From assembly GCA_963921795.1 (NCBI GenBank), contig OY997661.1, positions 41,735,466-41,799,465 of the forward strand: DNA of 64,000 nucleotides. The letters run 5' to 3'. Under the pieces are notes generated by a model. That model was given only the letters and a program-made list of their open reading frames with translations. It made no database searches and was not told where the DNA came from. Positions 41,600 through 52,662 of this stretch are shown in pieces (the first letter of the stretch is position 1; each line of letters opens with the position of its first letter). Source of the DNA: Nannobrachium achirus. Taxonomy: Eukaryota > Chordata > Actinopteri > Myctophiformes > Myctophidae. The position numbers and the translations under genes are program-made.

Positions 41600-41820
41600 T
41601 TTTCGAGCTCTTTTTGGTTTTTGAAGGATGATGAAAATGGCCTTTTCTGGAGTCTCCTCTGAAGGTCCCAGTTGTCTTGGGTAGATATGGCAAGAGAAAA
41701 AAGAAAAAATAAGTTTACTTATGCTGCCATACAAATGTAATGTTTAATAATGAACACATTTCAACAGAAGTCATCATTTCAGAATCTCACATTTTGAAAA
41801 AGAACATAGGCTATCTCTGC
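41600..41820 (-). other. 5' leader and upstream intron sequence of obsl1
   Basis: The frame of the start codon stays open for some distance upstream without another ATG. A T/C-rich tract (minus strand, 41690-41712) precedes AG dinucleotides at 41682 and 41659 that could end a 5' UTR intron. Confidence 0.35.
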
Positions 41821-42125
41821 TGTCGGGCCGAAACCTCTTAACTCCAAAATGTTCAAATAATTTTCGGGAAAATGAGCTGAAGTGGAGTTCGAGGGCTTTT
41901 TACTACTTTTCATTGGTTCAATATTATTGTAACCAACACACAGACGTAAAGGGTGTTCAATATCACATATTTATGAAAAAATAGAGGGCCAATCGGGTGG
42001 AGTTAGCTGGTTTGGCAGAAAGTGTGGAGTTAGGAGGTTTTGTCCCAAGCAGTCTTGACTCTTTACTACTTTCCATTGGTTCAATAAGATGTAAAGGGTG
42101 TTCAATAGCCCTGACTTATGCCAAA
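41820..42125. repeat. CCTAACTCCA repeat, inverted
   Basis: GTGGAGTTAGGAGGTTTTGT and TTACTACTTTCCATTGGTTC are the inverse of the blocks at 22506 and 33165. Confidence 0.55.
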
Positions 42126-42390
42126 AACGATATGCCATATTGACTTTTCTTCTTTCCGTGACTGTTAGAAGAATGCTTTGTCCTCTTGTATGTTTATGTC
42201 TCCTCAAGTTTACAGTTACAGTCTTTAGCCAGCTGGCATCGCGTCACATGACAAAGTCACATGACACAGTGTCTAATTTAGGAAAGAGAGCAGACAATCT
42301 ATTCCAAAATGACGTCCATCAGGGGCGTCACACCAAATTCTGGGCCCTGGGTACAAGGATTCACTGCGGGCCCCCCCATGAATGTTAACT

Positions 42391-42468
42391 ATTGAAAAAT
42401 AGCAGATATACAAGCTCACAGCGCGGCACCGAGTGCCGCGCTGCAAGCTTGTAGATCTGCTATTTTTT
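42391..42468. repeat. palindrome, CGCGGCAC-tip type
   Basis: GATATACAAGCTCACAGCGC left, CTGCAAGCTTGTAGATCTGC right. Confidence 0.8.
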
Positions 42469-42669
42469 GGGAAAACCCGTGAAAATGTGCGTCAGTGGTG
42501 CTCAAACATTTTCATGTGAAGGACCCCGAAGATGATATGTATTTGGCCACGGACCCCCATCTCAAAATATTTAGTTCCAGGGACCCCCCCCAGAAGCAAA
42601 ATTTTAGTTACAAATGTTCACTTAAAAAAATACATATATTCAAAGATTTGCGCACATTTTCACAACTTT

Positions 42670-42745
42670 TCAAAAATAGCAGATCTACAAGCTCGCAGCG
42701 CGGCACTCGGTGCCGCGCTGTGAGCTTGTATATCTGCTATTTTTC
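42670..42745. repeat. palindrome, CGCGGCAC-tip type
   Basis: GATCTACAAGCTCGCAGCGC left, TGTGAGCTTGTATATCTGC right; opposite polarity to 42391. Confidence 0.8.
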
Positions 42746-42829
42746 AATAGATAAAGTTATTAGGGCCCCCTCCACCTTGGGCCCCGGTAACTCAGTCCCA
42801 CTTTCCTACCCCTTGTGACGCCCCTGCTT

Positions 42830-44500
42830 CCATGATCCCGTCAGGTATGTGGATGGATCACAGAGAGAGGGCGAACTGAATGACACAGTTTCCAAGTTAT
42901 TCGAATGTCTTAAAATGCCAGTCACCACCAACAGCCAATGTTAAGTGAACACACAAGAGCCCTGAGCATCCAGTCTATGTTGACACGTCTTTAACAGCTG
43001 GTGCTGTAACTCAAGAGTGTATTTATAAAGCGGAGTAAAAGGCACAGCGGAGAGCATGTGTCACACCTGCAGTCAGTAAAGCTAATTGCTCTGGAACCCT
43101 AATGTTTGGCCACATGGATGTTCTGATTCTGTGTATACAGTGGCACAATGGTTTTCAACCCTATTCATATCAAGGTCTAGGGCATTCACCAAATATTCAA
43201 ATATTCGAATATCAAAGTCACTATTCGACGTAAAACGATAAATGATGGTATTAACAATCTGATCCGTGCTCAGCCCTGCTTCAATTGGTTTAAAGATGGG
43301 GGCTCAGGGTTGTGTAGATTTCAGAATCTCAACAAAAAACACTGGTGTCTACATGACAAGAAAGAGACACTGGTGTCTACTGTCTACGGTACATGTTGAC
43401 CAGAAAGAGACAGAGGAGAAGGTACAGTCAGCTGGGGCATTGAGGCCACTTTGGCCTCAGGTCATGCTATTTTTCTGAGGGGCACAAGGCCAAACTCAGG
43501 GGCAACGGTGGCCATGGCCTTCATGGCCTCCGTGAAATTCCTGCCCTGCATAGATACAGGTACAAGAAGCAGAATGTTGGTGTGACATGTGTCACAATGT
43601 CTGGCACCTTCTGGCACATGCATGCTCTACTGTATCCTCTCCCCCTGGTGGCTGTCCTAATGTTGTTATGATTTAGAACACTGTTTCTCAAAGTGCGGTG
43701 CTGTGGACTGCGGGGGTTCTTGAGCGTATAATTAGTCCTCACTAATGCTCATTATAATGCACAACCTGTCGCAATACAACATGTCAGCCTTGCCAAAAGT
43801 TGACAATTGTTGTCTTATGGGGGTCCCTGGCACAAATAATGAAAATACATGTCAGTTTGGGGGATCTTGACATTAAATTGTTTCAACGACTGACTTAGAA
43901 GATAAATCAAGCTTTGAAGGTTTAAGTTTCAGACTTTTATGCAACCAACATATGTGTAGTTTGTTGTTAGACATGATTCAGTTACAGGCATGTTTTCATA
44001 AGGTTTGTAGTACTGTAGTTATTAACCATCATGCACTTCGTCAATTGTGGTTTAGCCTTGCTTTCAGGAGCAGTTTGTTTGATGTTGTAGCCAATGGAAA
44101 TGACACCAGCATTTCACAGAAGATGCATATTCAGGCCAGGAGGAAACTATATTTAATCAAGCCTCTGATGGATAGCAATCTTGATGGATTCCAAAGTCCT
44201 CTAATTATTTTCATGTGTTTACGTACAGTAAGCGAGTGTGATATTTTGTATGAAAACAAACCCACAGCTGGTAGCACAATTACCACATTTTAGAAAGCTG
44301 CTCATATTTCCCACATCCTCTAGTTATACTGTACCAAATTAGACCCTCTACTGTAGATCCACATTACTAACCAATAGTCACCAATGGTCCATCCATAGTC
44401 AAATATCTTTGCACCATTGATATCGAGTCATTTTTTCAAAAGTAGGCCTGTGATATTTTAATTTTACATTCAATGAAGTGAGTGAATATACTTTGGAAAT
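42830..44500. other. upstream stretch, mostly unique sequence
   Basis: A hAT-like fragment TAGGGCATTCACCAAATATT at 43180-43235 recurs at 56500-56560. A GTTTCTCAAAGTGCGGTG fragment lies at 43683-43895. The rest shows no gene. Confidence 0.4.
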
Positions 44501-44529
44501 TGTTAATGTAATACATAGGCTGAGCTTAC

Positions 44530-45140
44530 CAGTGAATCGTCCGTATCCTGTTTAGAACATCACATCGACAGTATGGTGCTACAGACTCTGCCGAAGATCA
44601 ACAAGTCCAAGTAGAGTTATGATTGCCCGTCTGCTTAAGTTGAATTTCCGTTAGTGACCTTTGCCCCTTTGTGTGAAGCGGTTCTCAGAACTACTCGAAA
44701 AGGAAAGCATCTGCCGCCTGTGTCAAGCAGTGACCAATAAGACTCCTGAAGTATACTTCCTGAAGGATTTTTGCTCCTGTGTGTTCACGTCATCCAGTCC
44801 TGTGTGTTGCCTTTGTTACATAGTCTTGAGTGGCAGTCAAAATCAAAGCTGCAAAATCTCCATTCACAACTTCGAGCCAACGCTTTGGTTCCTCCTCAGT
44901 TAGTCTTGGTCGTGGTGTCCCCTTTGGTTTGGTTTTTCGCATTGGTTAGTGATGGTGAAGAGTCACCCGGGAAATGGACCACGTTCATTTATTTCCGAAT
45001 GCTTGATATTGGTGTCAGTTAGTCCATTGGTGGCCTGGCAAGACAGGGAGAGTGAGAGAGAGAGAGAGAGGGAAAGAGAGTGAGGATTGGATTTGGAGGC
45101 GGGCTAAAGGGGGCTGCTGTGGGGGGTATCAAGCGCTTTC
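44530..45140 (-). other. candidate 5' non-coding exon of obsl1
   Basis: On the minus strand a consensus donor CACTG|GTAAGC ends at 44530 in sequence that shows none of the window's repeat families. It lies about 2.9 kb upstream of the start codon. Possible acceptors just upstream of the ATG are CCTTCAG|AGG (exon start 41658) and CTACCCAAG about 23 bp further upstream. The exon start is unknown; the suggested limit follows the promoter-like motifs at 45142-45181. Inferred from motifs only. Confidence 0.3.
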
Positions 45141-45141
45141 T

Positions 45142-45181
45142 CAGCTGCTGCCCCACTGCAAGCCCACCCTGCTAAATATAG
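45142..45181 (-). promoter_or_regulatory. MEF2-type site and E-box, candidate muscle promoter
   Basis: CTAAATATAG at 45172-45181 is an exact MEF2 consensus on both strands (CTATATTTAG on the minus strand, which could also serve as a TATA-like box). CAGCTG at 45142-45147 is a MyoD-type E-box. The pairing is typical of muscle gene promoters. It lies upstream of a consensus minus-strand donor at 44529. Confidence 0.3.
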
Positions 45182-45426
45182 CACCTAGCTTCGATGACCA
45201 GTGAGTCCAGATAAAGTTAGGCACTCCATTCACAGACCGTGGCCCTGCTAAAGATAGGAGGAGAGGCACAGCTCTGTCGTGGCTCACCGGGCTTAGCAGA
45301 TATCCTGACATAAACCCCCACAAGAGAAGACCACCCCATCCAGGGGCGTCACAAGGAGGGGGGGAAGTGGGACTGAGTTACTAGGGCCCAAGGTGGAGGG
45401 GCCTTAATTATTTTATACTTTAGCTA

Positions 45427-45506
45427 TTGAAAAATAGCAGGTATTCGAGCTCACAGCGCGGCACCGAGTGCCGCGCTGCGAGCTTGTAGATCTGCTATTT
45501 TTGAAA
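45427..45506. repeat. palindrome, CGCGGCAC-tip type, mutated left arm
   Basis: AGGTATTCGAGCTCACAGCG left, CTGCGAGCTTGTAGATCTGC right. Confidence 0.75.
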
Positions 45507-45600
45507 CGTCGTGAAAATGTGTGCAAAACTTTGAATATATGTATTTTTCAAGTGAAAATAGCAGATCTACATGCTCGCAGCGCTGAGCTGTGAGCTTGTA

Positions 45601-45868
45601 AATGGTGCATTTATATAGCGCTTTTATCCAAGGCGCTTTACATAGATTGTGCATTACATTCACCCATTCACGCACACATTCATACACCGGTGGCGGAGGA
45701 AACCATGCAAGGCACCAACCTGCTCACCGGGAGCAATTAGGGGTTCAGAGTCTTGCTCAAGGACCCTTCGACATTAACTCAGGGGGAGCCCGGATTCGAA
45801 CTGGGAACCCTTCGGGAACCCTTTGTGCTCTAATAACGGTTTCTCTACCCCTGAGCTATGCCGCCCCT
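45601..45868 (-). mobile_element. tRNA-derived SINE inside a palindrome arm
   Basis: Minus-strand head GGCGGCATAGCTCAGGGG, box B-like GTTCGAATCCGGGC, tail ending TATAAATGCACCATT. TTGTA at both edges (45596-45600 and 45869-45873) is the target duplication within the palindrome arm GAGCTTGTATATC. Confidence 0.8.
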
Positions 45869-46401
45869 TGTATATCTGTTGTTAATAACATAACTTGTAT
45901 ATCTGCTATTAACATAATAATGCGTTCCCAGTCTAAATGGGTTAAACCCCCTCCTCCCCTATGAAGAACATTCATGGGGGGCCCGCAGTGAATCCCTGTA
46001 CCCAGGGCCCAGAATTTGGTGCGACACCCCTGACCACCCCACCTACTGGGCCGCTGAATCCTTGCGTCATGGTGTGTGCTGTATACAGTATGTGACCTCA
46101 TTGGCAACGCAGAGTAGCTCGACGGCGACGGGTCGTTGAAGACGACCCGTCGGTACCGTATGGATTTCTGGTGTTGTTGGAAAGTTGTCAGACCTCAACA
46201 TGAGGGATGCCTTTAATTTGATCTGGAGTCTTGGCTTGTTTATATGGAAACCTCTTCAAAGAAATGTTTTTCTGATCTTGGTGGGGGAAAAAACAAAGGG
46301 GATCAGGTGTGAATGAACTGGGCTTTGATTTCAAATTAGACTTGGATGAAGACTATCATCAATGTGTTTTATCAAGTCTGACTTTTACTTTCGTATCAGA
46401 G

Positions 46402-46652
46402 ATATCGTCATTGTCGGGCGAAAACCTTTTATCTCCAAGGTTTCAAATTTGTATGTTTGTATGCTTCATCGTACAAGACCGTCGCACAAAAGTAGTGAAA
46501 ACAGCCGATCTACAAGCACACAACGCCTCGCGGTGCAAGGCGTTGTGTGCTTGTAGATCGGCTGTTTTCACTAGTTTAAATCATTTTTAAAATGAAAAAT
46601 GCAAAACTAACGGTTTTGGACGTACACGGTTTTCACCCGTCAACGACGATAT
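46402..46652. repeat. TCGTCRTTGTCGGG module
   Basis: ATATCGTCATTGTCGGGCG and CACCCGTCAACGACGATATG ends with the palindrome at 46494. Confidence 0.75.
46494..46573. repeat. palindrome, AGTGAAAACAGC-flanked
   Basis: CCGATCTACAAGCACACAAC against its perfect inverse; tip CCTCGCGGTGCAAGG. Confidence 0.85.
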
Positions 46653-47065
46653 GCAAATGTCAGAATCTATGAAATACATCTATGATAGTCTTGATCCAAG
46701 GCTGATTCAAAACACACATCAGCCATGCTATGCAGCCAGTTGTCATGTTGCCTACAACGTATTTCTGGTACCAGAAAGAACCTCAAACAAACACCGAACT
46801 TTGCAGTGTCAAGACATCACTTTGATCACAAGAATGGAGTCGAGAGCTAGGTTGTGACACATGTGTCACGTCACGTGTGAATGGGCGCCTGTACGTCATG
46901 TGTTGTGATAAGGACAGTATGGACCACTCACTCACTCACGTATGGCACAAAGATAAGGAAGTGACTCATTATGATCTGGCACATGGAGTCCTCACCATCA
47001 GGGTGTTATGCCTGATTTAAACTTGGTTGTGCGTCATGTTTCGCACCGACAATAGACGCTCTACA

Positions 47066-47480
47066 ACAGGGTTCCCCAATAGGCAGCCCATTTGCGGCCC
47101 GCGGGTGGCTACTGTCTGGCCCCCACCAACCCCAATAATAATGGTGGTATAAGAGCAGCAACAACACTAGTATATCATCGTTGTCTGGTGGAAATCTCGT
47201 ATCTCCAAATGTGTACGTTCTTTCGCAAATCATACAAGGCCGTCGCACAAAAGTAGTGAAAACAGCAGATCTACAAGCACACAACGCCTCGCACTGCTTG
47301 TAGATCGGCTGTTTTCACTAGTTTAAATCATTTTTAAAATGATAAATTCAAAACGAACGGTTTTGGACATACAAGATTTTCACCCGACAACGACGAAAAC
47401 TGTCGCTGGAGTAGTGGGAACGCCACCGTCGCCCCCTGCAATGTTGTGGCCCTCGGCTTGGTACCTAGACATAATTCGTT
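47066..47480. mobile_element. hAT-like element, CAGGGTTCCCCAAT type
   Basis: Inverted partner of 5909-6378: CAGGGTTCCCCAATAGGCAG at the left, GGCCCTCGGCTTGGTACC near the right. Contains module 47171-47397. Confidence 0.7.
47255..47320. repeat. palindrome with one inner arm deleted
   Basis: CAGATCTACAAGCACACAAC left; after GCCTCGCACTGC the right arm resumes at CTTGTAGATCGGC. Confidence 0.8.
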
Positions 47481-47519
47481 ATGGATTTATGAAATCCATG
47501 CGTTTTATACAAGACTCCC

Positions 47520-47790
47520 TAATCGGGAGATAAGCAACCGTTAGGTCGGCAACCTCATGGTGGCGCTAGAAGAGGGGCACATGAGAAATCAGGGGTGGAG
47601 GTTGTGGTTTGCCAGCCCAAGGAGTGTGTGTGCAAAGTTTGTCATGGATAGGGGCAACGGTGCCGGAGATAAGAGTAGGGCCAAAAGTGTGACGTGACGG
47701 ACAGACTGACTGACTGACTGACTGACAGACAGCCGGTGGAGCTTTTCATAATAACTTGCAACCTAACGGTCGCAATTAGTTGGTCATATA
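47520..47790. repeat. ATGGTGGCGCTAGA repeat
   Basis: GGGAGATAAGCAACCGTTAG, CTCATGGTGGCGCTAGAAGA and AACCTAACGGTCGC link it to 10606-11240; (TGAC)n at 47700-47730. Confidence 0.6.
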
Positions 47791-48457
47791 TTCTTTGGGT
47801 TATGTCAATAGGAATACTAAATATTTATCAAACACTGAAGACAATTAGTCTGCACAAATACTGCTGGTGGAAAGCTCCTACCAGAGCTACACCTACAGTA
47901 CTGTAATATAGTCTTGAGTTTCCTGTTGACACATAGTTATGAGGTGCCATAACTTGTGTTTATGTCTTTATGTCTAACGTCTCTCAGAGGAATATTTGAC
48001 AACATAATCTCAAGCTGATATATATTTGTATTTTATTTTGTATAACAATTAGTAGCAGTTGAATTCAATTAGTCAAAAACCAACCGAAAACACATTTCTT
48101 AAAGGGGTTCATTAGTCAATCAAATTAATCGATTAAATATATATATATACCGAATATAGATTAAATATTTACAGAATATAGCAGATCTACAAGTTGTAAG
48201 CTTGCAGAATTATTATTCTACAGTATATTTAGTATGTTGGTGCAATATTGTAATAATGCACATCATACACATGCATACCTGCTGCTACAGTATGTGGACC
48301 TACTGTATGTACATTATACTTAATGCACCTACTGTGTGCTGGTCTCACGCTATGTGTATATTATTTAGATATCTTGATCTTTTATGTTATATGTTCTATT
48401 TGACTATCATTTTTGTATCTACATTTTGATCCCATAATTTTGTATCCCATGTTTCAC
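47791..48457. other. AT-rich stretch
   Basis: (TA)n at 48137-48151 and a broken palindrome arm at 48176-48212 (AGCAGATCTACAAGTTGTAA). TACAGTATGTGG/TACTGTATGT repeats near 48285. No gene. Confidence 0.4.
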
Positions 48458-48820
48458 CCAGTGCCACTCATGCTTCCTTCAATGCATGAGGATTGAGCAG
48501 GCCGCTTCTTATCAACTGACAGGGGGAAGTTTCCCCAGATGGACGTGGCATGTGGAAGGAACACGTTATTCCAACCAGTTCCTTTCCCCTCCATCAGGCG
48601 CCCCGGTTGACCAGGGGGAGGCAGACCAGGATTACTGCATGTTTTTGTGAGCATACCTACCCTAGGAGACACTGGGAGAACATGCAAACTCCACACAGAA
48701 AGACCCTTTCGTCAGCCCCACCTAGGGTATGGGCACTGATGACGCGGAGGAGAGAACACGACGCCAGCGCCCACAGCGTCCCCAGCAGGATACAAACCCG
48801 GGACCTTCTAGCTGCCCCCT
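48458..48820 (-). mobile_element. SINE, minus strand, missing its promoter head
   Basis: On the minus strand it reads from the box B remnant AGGTCCCGGGTTTGTATCCT through TCGCGTCATCAGTGCCC-like body to ATGAGTGGCACTGGGTGAAA. Family of 62255-62748. Confidence 0.7.
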
Positions 48821-48847
48821 TTCTCTTTGGCATGTTTGATTGATTGA

Positions 48848-49270
48848 ACAAGGGTTCATATTTTAGATCATTAGAGAAAAGAAACGATGAGTGTTAAAAT
48901 GTTTTCATTTCCTTATTTCTATCATTTTTAGTGATTTGTAACGATTTTTATTTGCCCCCAGGGGCATGCATGCAAGTGGCTAAATATGTATTTTTAGACA
49001 CAATAAGCCCATTCCCAAGATGCACCACAATCTTTCATGGGCAGAGGGGGCTGGTGTAAATAGTAACAAAGAAATAACAGGCTTATTGTGTCTAAAAATA
49101 CATATTTAGCCACTTGCACACATGCCCCCATCCACTGAAATCAAAAATACTAAAATCGTTAAAACAATAGAAAGCAGTAAATAAAAACATTTTAACACTC
49201 ATCTTTTCTTTTCTCTAATTACAGTCTAAAATATGAACCCTTGTTGTAAAAAACCAAAGTTGTCCTTTAA
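48848..49270. mobile_element. GGACAACTTTG-type MITE, 5' truncated
   Basis: Left starts inside the arm (CAAGGGTTCATATTTTAGAT); right end AAAGTTGTCCTTTAA is complete. Confidence 0.7.
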
Positions 49271-49439
49271 ACAAGGAAAATAACAAGAATTGACACACAG
49301 TCAATATAAAATCTGTGGATTGGTGTGTTGACGTTAGTGTAAAAAAAGTTTGAAAAATTATTTTTTTTGAAAAAAAAAAAAAAGTTTGAAAAAAAAAATT
49401 TAGAAAAAAAAAAGTTTAGGTCCAAAAATGTGTTAAAAA

Positions 49440-49765
49440 ATCGACCTGATGGTGGCGCTATATGGGACAGATCCATGTCGATGAGATAAGTGTAGACATA
49501 CTGTGTAGCGATTTGTGTGATTTTAGGGCAAAAACTGTAGGAGCATGTATTCAAAAATGTGTTTTAAAAAATTTGGCGGGGGTCCCTGGAGCTGCGGGGG
49601 TCCCTGGAAGGGTGGAGGTTGTGGATTGGCAGACAAGGATTGTGTGTGGAAAATTTCACATGGATAGGGGCAAAAAAGTGTGATGTGACGTGACAGACAG
49701 ACTGACGGACAGACAGGCGGTGGAGGTTTTCATAGTAACTGCGACCTGACGGTCGCAATTATAAT
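49440..49765. repeat. ATGGTGGCGCTA repeat
   Basis: ATGGTGGCGCTATATGGGAC, TTTTAGGGCAAAAACTGTAG and GCGACCTGACGGTCGC. Confidence 0.6.
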
Positions 49766-50177
49766 CATTATTATTGTTTATTTTTATTATTATTATTAAG
49801 GAACTCTAGAAATCTCAGTTGGAACTGTTACCCCAGTGACCCGATGCTGGATAAGCGGTTGAAGATGGATGGATGGATGGATGGATTATTTTAGAGTAAG
49901 CTACTTTATTTACCATTATTGTGTACTCCGCCACATGGGGAGCAATCTTCAATTCAATCTTCAATTCAAAGAAGCTTTATTGGCATGAGAAAACAAACGT
50001 TTACACAGTGGTGGAAAAAGTACCTACATTTTTATAATTAAGTAAAAGTATCAATTCTGCAATGTAGAATCACTCTGTTACAAGTAAAAGTCCAGAATTA
50101 AAAATGTACTTGAGTAAAAGTACAAAAGTATTGGTATCCAAATGTACTTAAAGTACCAAAAGTAAAAGTAAAAAATG

Positions 50178-50255
50178 TTTGAAAATAGCAGATCTACAAG
50201 CTCACAACGCGTCGCACCGCAATGCGTTGTGAGCTTGTAGATCGGCTATTTTCAA
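50178..50255. repeat. palindrome, TTTGAAAATAGC-flanked
   Basis: CAGATCTACAAGCTCACAAC left, TTGTGAGCTTGTAGATCGGC right; tip GTCGCACCGCAAT has one decayed pair. Confidence 0.9.
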
Positions 50256-50300
50256 ATAGCCTTGGTATAACATAGGGCTAAAGTGGTTTATGTATGTTTT

Positions 50301-52031
50301 CTTTTCAAATCTTTTTTATTAAGGTACAATGTCACAATGATGCAGGTATAGTGATGGCACCCCAAATCACATTCCAATCACAACAATCATTGGTCCAAAA
50401 TAGCACAGGATCTGAGGCGATCACGGTACGTACACATTCAGTTGTAAGGAAGAGAAACCCTGCCCATAAGAGATAATAAAAGAAAACATTTTTTCCCCAT
50501 ATACCCAATTTAGTGTCAAGCCAATTCCCCCATCCCCATACTCTACGTTTGACCTATCCCTGCTAATCCCCACAGTAGCCATTGGGAGGGTGAAGACAAC
50601 AACGGGTCTCCTCCGATACCCGATCCGTCATGCCACCATCTTCTTTTCACCTGACATTAAGGAGCTTCACCAGGGGGGCGTAACGCATGTGGAGGTACAC
50701 GCTATCCTCCCCGGTTCCACCCCCTCTGAACAGGCGCCCTGACCACTGTGGGAACCGTTAATGCAGAGACAAAATCCGTCTCTCCTCCCCAATCGACTTC
50801 CCTCCCACGAACACAGCCAATTGTGTTCGTTGGAGCGCCTGGCCAAGCCGAATGCACCATGAAAGTAGCGTTCCATGGTGGTGGACAGGAAGTTTAACCT
50901 GCCCACCCAGACGCCCCAATACTGGACTGCCACCGGGTCCCAAAAGGCAGCCCCCAGACATCAGAAATTAAAAGAAAAAAAAACACATAAACATAATAGG
51001 TTATATAATCCCAGAGGGAAGGTGCTATGTGTCGACATATCTATCCAAAAGGTTAAAAGAAATAATAATAATGTCCATGAGTCAGTTGTAAAATAGAGAG
51101 AGGCTGCTGTTATAACCAAAAAGAAAAAGTAACAAAAGTAGTAGTGATACCACCTCCCAACCGGCAGAGGCAGTGTAGAGCCATTGTCGAGCGAGGTTCA
51201 GAGTTCAGAGTTCACAGTTTGGTCCATCCTGTCAGAGGCGCCACAATGGCGGCCACTGACCAAAAACAAACAACCAACTCAGGCTATCAGCATATTAAAG
51301 CCACATAGTAGGAAGATGAAGTATAAAAACAACGAAAACATGTCGAGAAGTCTCGACTACAATCATGTCATCATAAAGTGCAAAGCATTCGATCGCTCTC
51401 TAACACTTAACTAAACCGCCGTAACGTAATCGTCATGTACGGAGAGAAAGAAACAGCGCATATTAGCATACCACAGGCACAATAGAATTCGCCGTAAACA
51501 AAATACCTAATTGAGTAAACAAGTGGTTCGCATTAACCGTTGGAACGGACATGTCTACATACGCCGTTTGATCATATAATATCAGTCAGAAAAAGGTTGC
51601 ATATTTACGTTAGAAAAGGAAATAGGAAAATTAAAGAAAGAAAAACCCCCCTGTTAGCATGTACTAGCTAGCTAGCCAACCCCACACACTATCGACCATT
51701 CCACAAGCTACTGTAAAACAATACAAATAAATAAAAAGTGGCGTAGCAAATAACACAAGTCAACCCCATCTAAACATTTACTTAATACTGTAGTATCAAC
51801 TGTAGAGTACGAGAGATCGACCATATATGTGTGTATAAAAATAAAAAAGTAGAAAAATAAATAAATAAACAATTACTGGAGGTTATATAGCATGTTAGCA
51901 TGTGTTAGCTGGCCAAGCAAGCCAGTACAATGTACTTCTAATCTACAGTCCCTTCTCAAACCGATGCGGTCGAAGTTGAAGGCGATGTCCCCTCGTTCTG
52001 CCCCTGGTTCTTCTTCAAAAAGTCTGCGGCT
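50301..52031 (-). mobile_element. minus-strand retroposon with 15-bp duplication
   Basis: GTTTATGTATGTTTT occurs at 50286-50300 and 52032-52046. The minus strand ends GGTACCTTAATAAAAAAG, giving an AATAAA signal before an A/T-rich tail. Its 5' end encodes a short frame KKNQGQNEGTSPSTSTAS before a stop. It is either a 5'-truncated LINE or a processed transcript; the source was not recognised. Confidence 0.7.
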
Positions 52032-52114
52032 GTTTATGTATGTTTTAAACTTTAGTTATTGATGTAGATTAGCATTATTGGGCTAAATGTAAAGACGCTA
52101 CGCTGCGCCAACCG

Positions 52115-52580
52115 TGAATTCAACACAATCTGCTGTTGAGCAGTTTAACCAATTTGCTACGTATGTCTACACAAACGGTCAGATTACAAAGATAAATTGC
52201 TTAGTGAAGGCTCACGGATGTCACCATAGGGTACGCTCCAGCAGAATGTCCCGTAATGATCGTATTATTTAAAGAGGAGCATTTTAATCCGATCGGTCGT
52301 CGTTTCCTTCAAAAGGTATTAATGTATCTAAGTGCAGTACACCTCGCAACCGATGGGGTCGCATGGCTGAAAAACAACAAAAATGTCTGATCGGATTAAA
52401 ATGCTGTTTATTAAACAATACGAAAGATACAGGTAATTCTGCTTGAGCGTACCATACTGTGACATCTGTGAGACTTCAGTAAGCACTTTATCTTTGAAAT
52501 ATGAACGTTTTTGTAGACGTACGTAGCAAATAGGTTTAACTGCTCAACACGAGGTTGAAGTGAATTTATTACACACCGTG
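52115..52580. mobile_element. imperfect foldback element
   Basis: GCTGTTGAGCAGTTTAACC near 52130 and GGTTTAACTGCTCAAC near 52532 are inverted, as are TTGCTACGTATGTCTAC with GTAGACGTACGTAGCAA and GCATTTTAATCCGATC with GATCGGATTAAAATGC. Confidence 0.75.
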
Positions 52581-52589
52581 ACTCGTGCG

Positions 52590-52662
52590 TTAGCCTGCAG
52601 CTAGCGCTAGCTAGCGTTAGCCTGCAGCTAGCGCTAGCTAACGTTAGCGTTAGCCGTTAGCC
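52590..52662. repeat. GCTAGC-rich minisatellite
   Basis: GTTAGCCTGCAGCTAGCGCT is repeated twice and followed by GCTAGCTAACGTTAGC units. Confidence 0.8.

Larger units (their letters stand above)
42320..42826. mobile_element. CAGGGGCGTCAC-type element
   Basis: CAGGGGCGTCACACCAAATT and CTTGTGACGCCCCTG ends with two palindromes (42391, 42670) around inverted GGTCCGTGGCC-type sequence. Confidence 0.75.
45341..46032. mobile_element. CAGGGGCGTCAC-type element with inserted SINE
   Basis: Ends CAGGGGCGTCACAAGG and TTGGTGCGACACCCCTG. Palindromes at 45427 and 45552, the second split by a SINE. Confidence 0.8.
50008..52100. mobile_element. AAGTAAAAGTAC-type element split by a retroposon
   Basis: CAGTGGTGGAAAAAGTACC opens it; the palindrome at 50178-50255 and the AATAGCCTTGG block match 13434-14453. 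The retroposon 50301-52031 interrupts it. Confidence 0.75.
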
